Positions 6,164 to 10,000 of a stretch of 10,000 bases of DNA are shown here, one piece after another. Origin of the DNA: Flavobacterium sp. (GTDB lineage Bacteria; Bacteroidota; Bacteroidia; Flavobacteriales; Flavobacteriaceae); contig NZ_JAIWOF010000143.1 of the NCBI RefSeq assembly GCF_020217025.1, forward strand, positions 1 to 10,000. The letters run 5' to 3'. The notes under the pieces were generated by a model, which had not been told where the DNA came from, did no database searches, and saw only the letters and a list, made by a program, of their open reading frames with translations. Each line of letters begins with the position of its first letter. The first letter of the stretch is position 1. The position numbers were made by a program, and so were the translations under genes.

Positions 6164-7825
6164 ATGAAATTACTCTTGGGTTTACTACTGTTTTTTTGTT
6201 TCCAATTTTCGTTGGGACAAAATTTCTATTTAAACATAAAAGGAGCTTCGGAAATTGAAAACAAAACCATTGATAGTTTACAATACGAAATCAAACACGC
6301 TTCGGTGGCTTCTATTTTAGAAGAACAAAAACGTTTTGAAAACAAGTTAACGAATCAAGGCTTTTTTGATTGGCAGTTATTGGAACAGAAAAAAGTAAAC
6401 GATAGCAGTTTTGTTTTCAAATACAATTTGGGAAATTCGATAAAAAACAACACAATATATATAGGTAAACTTTCTGCCCAAGAAAAATCGTTGTTGCAAT
6501 TAGAAAGTGATTCGTTAATTATTGCCACGAATGAAGTGGAGAATTTTATGAAAAGTAAAATCGCTTTATTGGAAAAGAAAGGTTATTCATTAGCGAATTT
6601 GCAATTGATTAATCAGCAAAAAAATGAAAATAGTTTGTTTTCTGAATTGCTACTAAAACTCAATGCTAAAAGAAATATTACCGATTTAGTCATTGTAGGT
6701 TATGATAAATTTCCAGCTGGGATTAAAAAAGCAATTACCAAGAAAGCCAAAAAAGCTACTTTCAACCAAGACAATTTAAAACAGATTAACGATACTTTTG
6801 ACAAATTACAATTCGTTAATCAAATCAAATACCCAGAAATTTTATTCACCACCGATTCGACAAAGATTTTTGTCTATGTTGAAAAATCGAAACCTAACAA
6901 ATTTGATGGTTTTATCGGATTTTCTAATGACGATAAAAGTAAATTAACTTTTAATGGCTATTTAGATTTGCAATTGCAAAACATTTTAAACACCGGAGAA
7001 AAATTCAATTTGTACTGGAAAAACGATGGCAACAAACAAACTTCGTTTAACATCGGAACCGAATTGCCGTATATTTTTAAAACTCCGATTGGAATTAAAG
7101 CGAATTTGAGAATTTTTAAACAGGATTCCACTTTTCAGAATACCATGACCGATTTGAATTTGGGTTACTATTTCGCTTACAACACGAAAGCTTTTGTAGG
7201 GTATCAAAAAACAACTTCTGTTGATATTCAAAATACCAATTCATTTAGTTTGAATGATTTCACCAACACCTTTTTAACCTCGAGTTTTGAACATCTTGAG
7301 TTAAATCCTGATAGTTTTATTTTTCCCGAAAAATCAAAAGTTTTTGTAAAATTTGGAACAGGAAATCGAACGATTGCATTACAAAAAACGAGTCAGTTTT
7401 TTACACAATTAGATATGAATTACAATTTAAATCTAAATTCCAAAAACAGTATTTTTGTTCGAAATCAGACTTTTTATTTACAAAGTGATGACTATATAAT
7501 TAACGAACTTTTTCGATTTGGAGGAATTAATTCGATTAGAGGTTTTAACGAAAATAGTTTGCAAGCGAATGCTTTTACCGGAATCATAGCGGAATATCGT
7601 TATTTATTAGCTTCTAATTTATATCTACATTCTATTACCGATTTTGGCTATTTCCAAGACAAAACTACTAACATTGAAGACCGATTATTAGGCTTAGGTT
7701 TTGGATTTGGATTATTTACCAAAAATGGTTTGTTCAATTTAGTTTATGCTAATGGAAGCACGAGCGAACAAGCGATAAAACTTTCGAATTCTATTGTGCA
7801 TATTAGTTTTAAAACGAATTTCTAA
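6164..7825 (+). CDS. Omp85-superfamily (BamA/TamA-like) outer membrane protein
   Basis: This 553-residue protein is a probable outer membrane beta-barrel. Residues 1-18 form a signal peptide (MKLLLGLLLFFCFQFSLG, cleavage likely before Gln19). Residues about 20-170 look like degenerate POTRA material, with FENKLTNQGFFDW and MKSKIALLEKKGYSLANLQL. A clearer POTRA follows (about 172-243), beginning ITDLVIVGYDKFPAGIKKAI and ending in FVYVEKSK. The barrel begins near FDGFIGF (247-253). SIRGF (457-461), within FGGINSIRGFNENS, matches the Omp85 L6 VRGF/Y motif, and the chain ends in aromatic Phe553 after SIVHISFKTN, a C-terminal beta-signal. It is shorter than BamA (about 800 residues, five POTRAs), so it is probably not the essential BamA but a TamA- or TpsB-like relative of unknown substrate. 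No partner such as TamB is adjacent. Confidence 0.8.
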   Translation: MKLLLGLLLFFCFQFSLGQNFYLNIKGASEIENKTIDSLQYEIKHASVASILEEQKRFENKLTNQGFFDWQLLEQKKVNDSSFVFKYNLGNSIKNNTIYIGKLSAQEKSLLQLESDSLIIATNEVENFMKSKIALLEKKGYSLANLQLINQQKNENSLFSELLLKLNAKRNITDLVIVGYDKFPAGIKKAITKKAKKATFNQDNLKQINDTFDKLQFVNQIKYPEILFTTDSTKIFVYVEKSKPNKFDGFIGFSNDDKSKLTFNGYLDLQLQNILNTGEKFNLYWKNDGNKQTSFNIGTELPYIFKTPIGIKANLRIFKQDSTFQNTMTDLNLGYYFAYNTKAFVGYQKTTSVDIQNTNSFSLNDFTNTFLTSSFEHLELNPDSFIFPEKSKVFVKFGTGNRTIALQKTSQFFTQLDMNYNLNLNSKNSIFVRNQTFYLQSDDYIINELFRFGGINSIRGFNENSLQANAFTGIIAEYRYLLASNLYLHSITDFGYFQDKTTNIEDRLLGLGFGFGLFTKNGLFNLVYANGSTSEQAIKLSNSIVHISFKTNF

Positions 7826-7841
7826 TTCACTAAATTAGAAA
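7819..7841 (+). other. Hairpin spanning the stop codon of the Omp85-family gene
   Basis: TTTCTAATT-CACTA-AATTAGAAA forms a perfect 9-bp stem with a 5-nt loop, and the TAA stop (7823-7825) lies inside the left arm. No T-run follows, so it is not a textbook terminator. It may still protect the 3' end or separate this gene from rlmB. Confidence 0.5.
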
Positions 7842-7866
7842 CACTCCAAAAATCAAACTAAAATCC

Positions 7867-7874
7867 TATCTTTG
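7867..7874 (+). promoter_or_regulatory. Predicted -7 element of rlmB, giving a leaderless mRNA
   Basis: TATCTTTG fits TAnnTTTG perfectly and ends only 4 nt before the rlmB ATG (7879). Since transcription starts a few nt after this element, the mRNA should begin at or within a few bases of the ATG. No clear -33 TTTG is seen. Confidence 0.65.
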
Positions 7875-7878
7875 CACC

Positions 7879-8613
7879 ATGGAAAAAGACAACCAAATAT
7901 TCGGGATTAGAGCAATAATTGAAGCAATTAACGCTAAAAAGGAGATTGATAAAGTATTCGTTCAAAAAGATGCGCAAGGCGACTTGATGCAGGATTTGAT
8001 GAAGACAATGAAAAGAAACAACATCAACTTCTCCTACGTTCCTGTTGAAAAACTAAACCGATTAACTCCAAATAATCACCAAGGTGCGGTGGCAACCATT
8101 GCTCCTATTTCTTTTGTTTCATTAGAAACTATGGTTGAAAGTGTTATTGAAAGTGGTAAAAAACCTTTATTCCTAATTTTAGATCAATTGTCAGATGCGC
8201 GTAACTTTGGCGCCATCATCAGAACTGCAGAATGTACGGGTGTTGATGGAATCATTATCCAAAAACAAGGCTCAGCTCCTGTGAATGGCGATACCGTTAA
8301 AACTTCGGCTGGAGCAGTTTTTAATGTTCCGATTTGTAAAGTAGATCATATTAAAGACGCTATTTTCTATTTACAAGGAAGCGGCATCAAAACCGTTGCT
8401 GCCACTGAAAAAACAGAGCAACATATTTATGACATCAACTTCAACGAAGGCGTTGCGATTATTATGGGTAGCGAAGACAGAGGTGTTAATCCTTCGGTAT
8501 TAAAAATTGTAGATGAAAAAGCAAAATTACCAATGTTTGGAACTATCGAATCTTTAAATGTTTCGGTGGCTTGTGGTGCTTTTTTGTATGAAGCTTTGAG
8601 ACAGAGAATGTAG
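7879..8613 (+). CDS. rlmB: 23S rRNA (guanosine-2'-O)-methyltransferase RlmB, TrmH/SpoU family
   Basis: This 244-residue SPOUT methyltransferase uses S-adenosylmethionine to 2'-O-methylate a guanosine of 23S rRNA (G2251 in E. coli, in the P loop). Residues 5-75 form the RNA-binding substrate domain, which starts NQIFGIRAIIEAI and ends in the typical HQGAVA (67-72). The knotted catalytic domain carries all three motifs. Motif 1 is LDQLSDARNFGAIIRTAE (101-118, with Asn109, Gly111 and catalytic Arg115). Motif 2 is IIMGSEDRGVNP (194-205), and motif 3 is IESLNVSVACGAFLYE (223-238), which forms the trefoil knot and cofactor site. The length matches E. coli RlmB (243). Other TrmH-family members are possible, but the HQG domain and length favour RlmB. 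It is preceded by a promoter and followed after 16 nt by a small gene that probably shares its transcript. Confidence 0.92.
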   Translation: MEKDNQIFGIRAIIEAINAKKEIDKVFVQKDAQGDLMQDLMKTMKRNNINFSYVPVEKLNRLTPNNHQGAVATIAPISFVSLETMVESVIESGKKPLFLILDQLSDARNFGAIIRTAECTGVDGIIIQKQGSAPVNGDTVKTSAGAVFNVPICKVDHIKDAIFYLQGSGIKTVAATEKTEQHIYDINFNEGVAIIMGSEDRGVNPSVLKIVDEKAKLPMFGTIESLNVSVACGAFLYEALRQRM

Positions 8614-8629
8614 TTTTAAAATCGAGAAA

Positions 8630-9004
8630 ATGAAAAAAATACTTATTTATATATTGTCTATAATAGCTATCGTCCTTTTAGTTAACTTTATTTACATAAA
8701 TTTTATTTCAAACATTTCTAACCCAGACAATTTAGAAAGTCTTGAAGAAAAATCTATTGAAGAAATTAAAAAACAAATGAAAGACCCTAGTAGTTTTGAA
8801 TTTATTAGTTTTGAATTAGATTTAATGAAAACAGATTTAGAAGAAATCAAAATGAAAGAAAATCTTGGCGAACTTCATAAAAAAGGAGAAATCAAATACT
8901 ACAAACTAAGATTTAGAGGTAAAAACTCTTTTGGCGCATTAGATATTAGTGAAGTTTACATTAGAACAAATGATAATCTCTATTTTTTAGGATTAGAAGA
9001 ATAA
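8630..9004 (+). CDS. Small membrane-anchored protein of unknown function
   Basis: I do not recognise this 124-residue protein as a named family. Residues 1-3 are MKK, followed by a hydrophobic segment (about 4-27, ILIYILSIIAIVLLVNFIYI). This is a signal anchor or uncleaved signal with no lipobox Cys, so the remainder probably faces the periplasm. The rest is acidic and Lys-rich: a helical stretch SLEEKSIEEIKKQMKDPSSF, then a second charged helix, then YYKLRFRGKNSFGALDISEV and a final strand VYIRTNDNLYFLG. The pair of motifs DPSSFEF and FRGKNSFG resembles a pattern I recall from small hypothetical exported proteins. The gene starts 16 nt after rlmB without its own visible promoter, so it is likely co-transcribed. 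It ends 10 nt before the converging rhomboid gene. No function is claimed. Confidence 0.75.
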   Translation: MKKILIYILSIIAIVLLVNFIYINFISNISNPDNLESLEEKSIEEIKKQMKDPSSFEFISFELDLMKTDLEEIKMKENLGELHKKGEIKYYKLRFRGKNSFGALDISEVYIRTNDNLYFLGLEE

Positions 9005-9014
9005 ATAAAAATCT

Positions 9015-9767
9015 CTACTTCTTCCCACCCAAAAACTCATACACCACTTTCATAGAAGAATTGAAGTATTCTCTAATTACTTCTTCTGGTTTTGGTGGTG
9101 GATTGAAATTTCCTTTTTCATCGAAATTTTTCATAAAAGGGTCGAGTTCTGGATTGAAATCGGGTTTTTCCCATTCGTAGAAAATTGTTTTTCCAAATTG
9201 TGGCGTTTTCAAAACCAATGCTAAAGCCAATCCAACGAGAAATCCGGCTAAATGTCCTTCCCACGAAATACCTTCTTTTACATTGGGAAACATGTACCAA
9301 ACGCTTCCACCGTATAAAATTACTATGGTGAATGATAAAGCAACTAATCGGTAATATTTGGTAAAGATTCCTTTGAAGAAAATAAAACTCACCAAAGCAT
9401 AGATTAATCCACTAGCACCGATATGATAACTTGATCTTCCTAGTAACCAAGTTCCCAATCCTGAAAAGAGAATCCCTAAAAACAACACCACAAACGATTG
9501 TTCTTTGTAGAAATATCTCAATATTGGCAACAACACTAATAAAGCAAAGGAATTATTAGCCAAGTGTTCAATATCACCATGCAAAAATGGACTAAATAAA
9601 ATTCCTTTTAATCCATACACTTCTCTTGGATAAATTCCAAAATGCGATAAATTATGTTGAAATTGTAATTCGTACCAAAAGACCAACCATAGCGTCAATA
9701 CAAAAAATAACGGTAATAAAATGACCGCTTTTGTAAACTGAAAAGGATTATCGTGCTGTTTTTCCAT
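9015..9767 (-). CDS. Rhomboid-family intramembrane serine protease
   Basis: This 250-residue inner-membrane protein should cleave transmembrane substrates within the bilayer. It has about six hydrophobic segments: roughly residues 14-33, 55-64 with 72-85, 91-110, 116-133, 140-158 and 171-187. The catalytic set is complete. His68 and Asn72 (HLANN, the HxxxN oxyanion motif) are present, as is the nucleophile Ser119 in GASG (117-120). Tyr123 lies four residues later, like GlpG Tyr205, and His172 lies in the GHLAG box (171-175). A soluble Pro-rich, charged tail follows (about 195-250, including NFNPPPKPEEV) and ends in GGKK. Substrates cannot be inferred. The gene converges on the small gene at 8630-9004 and diverges from rarA. 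Confidence 0.93.
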   Translation of the reverse strand: MEKQHDNPFQFTKAVILLPLFFVLTLWLVFWYELQFQHNLSHFGIYPREVYGLKGILFSPFLHGDIEHLANNSFALLVLLPILRYFYKEQSFVVLFLGILFSGLGTWLLGRSSYHIGASGLIYALVSFIFFKGIFTKYYRLVALSFTIVILYGGSVWYMFPNVKEGISWEGHLAGFLVGLALALVLKTPQFGKTIFYEWEKPDFNPELDPFMKNFDEKGNFNPPPKPEEVIREYFNSSMKVVYEFLGGKK

Positions 9768-9780
9768 ATTGATTTGAATT

Positions 9781-9788
9781 CAAAGATA
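9781..9788 (-). promoter_or_regulatory. Candidate -7 promoter element for the rhomboid gene
   Basis: On the minus strand TATCTTTG matches TAnnTTTG and ends 13 nt before the ATG at 9767, giving a leader of about 10 nt. No clear -33 TTTG is seen at 19-21 nt. Confidence 0.5.
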
Positions 9789-9827
9789 AAGCCAAAAATA
9801 TTTCTATGCACATTTGTCATAAAATTG

Positions 9828-9835
9828 TAATTTTA
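9828..9835 (+). promoter_or_regulatory. Candidate -7 promoter element for rarA (near-leaderless)
   Basis: TAATTTTA differs from TAnnTTTG at the last base and is followed by C. It ends 4 nt before the rarA ATG at 9840, the same geometry as at rlmB. No -33 TTTG is seen at the usual distance: the TTTG at 9813-9816 is only 11 nt upstream. Confidence 0.4.
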
Positions 9836-9839
9836 CGTC

Positions 9840-10000
9840 ATGAATCAACCATTAGCCGAACGCATTCGCCCACAACAATTATCGGATTACATCAGCCAAT
9901 TGCATTTAGTTGGACCTGAGGGTTCATTAACGCAACAAATTGCCAAAGGATTAATTCCAAGTTTGATTTTATGGGGACCACCCGGAACCGGAAAAACTAC
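9840..10000 (+). CDS. rarA: Replication-associated recombination protein A (AAA+ ATPase), N-terminal part
   Basis: Only the first 53 codons are in the window and the frame runs off the right edge. The N-terminus MNQPLAERIRPQQLSDYISQ is followed by HLVGPEGSLTQQIAKGLIPS and LILWGPPGTGKT (residues 42-53). This is the hallmark start of RarA/MgsA (Mgs1/WRNIP1 family), including PLAERIRP and the Walker A GPPGTGKT at 46-53. RarA is a clamp-loader-like ATPase that acts at stalled replication forks with SSB. The RuvB and clamp-loader subunit families share the Walker A but not this N-terminus. Motifs beyond Walker A cannot be checked. It diverges from the rhomboid gene across a 72-bp gap. Confidence 0.9.
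   Translation, partial: MNQPLAERIRPQQLSDYISQLHLVGPEGSLTQQIAKGLIPSLILWGPPGTGKT

Noticed and set aside
6986..7231. Minus-strand open frame of 81 codons antisense to the Omp85-family gene
   Set aside because: It lies wholly within the barrel-coding region, with no promoter or motif.
9118..9300. Minus-strand open frame of 60 codons inside the rhomboid gene
   Set aside because: It is an alternate frame of the GHLAG and tail region, and the main frame is complete.
9811..9816. CATTTG as part of a plus-strand promoter for rarA
   Set aside because: It is too close (11 nt) to the candidate -7 to be its -33, and it lacks the TA needed to be a -7 element itself.
1..10000. CRISPR arrays, insertion sequences, phage or defence genes, and tRNA or rRNA genes
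   Set aside because: I saw no direct-repeat arrays, transposase-like or defence-like proteins, or recognisable tRNA/rRNA sequence. All sizeable frames are explained by housekeeping or envelope genes.

Overview
The window looks like ordinary core chromosome of a low-GC member of the Bacteroidota, most likely class Flavobacteriia and close to Flavobacterium. The evidence is the AT-rich DNA, A-rich gene starts with no Shine-Dalgarno motif, and repeated TAnnTTTG promoter elements. Further support comes from the gene order rpsL-rpsG-fusA-rpsJ-rplC-rplD-rplW-rplB with no tuf, and from Bacteroidota-type residues in L2 and L3. I see no CRISPR array, insertion sequence, phage gene, toxin-antitoxin pair or tRNA/rRNA gene. 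I did not find a new biological system, and the findings are modest.

The left part (1-5905) lies entirely on the minus strand and encodes translation machinery. In transcription order it carries rpsL (S12), rpsG (S7), fusA (EF-G) and rpsJ (S10). A gap of about 230 bp follows, holding a rho-independent terminator and a new promoter. Then come rplC (L3), rplD (L4), rplW (L23) and rplB (L2), the last cut off by the window edge. Within each block the genes are tightly packed (gaps of 6-25 nt, or a 1-nt stop/start overlap). The window therefore suggests two transcription units: a str-type unit ending in rpsJ, and the remainder of the S10 operon starting at rplC.

The middle (5906-6163) is a divergent intergenic region. 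It contains a strong predicted promoter for rpsL, a weaker candidate for the plus-strand gene, and a perfect 8-bp inverted repeat that resembles a dispersed repeat.

The right part (6164-10000) has mixed strands. It encodes an Omp85-superfamily (BamA/TamA-like) outer membrane protein, the 23S rRNA 2'-O-methyltransferase RlmB, a small membrane-anchored protein of unknown function, a rhomboid intramembrane protease on the minus strand, and the first 53 codons of the AAA+ ATPase RarA. RlmB acts on the large ribosomal subunit and so is functionally linked to the ribosomal cluster. The others concern the envelope (Omp85 protein, rhomboid, small anchored protein) or replication-fork maintenance (RarA). 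rlmB and rarA both have a promoter -7-like element ending 4 nt before the ATG, which predicts leaderless or nearly leaderless mRNAs. No stretch longer than 300 bp lacks a gene.
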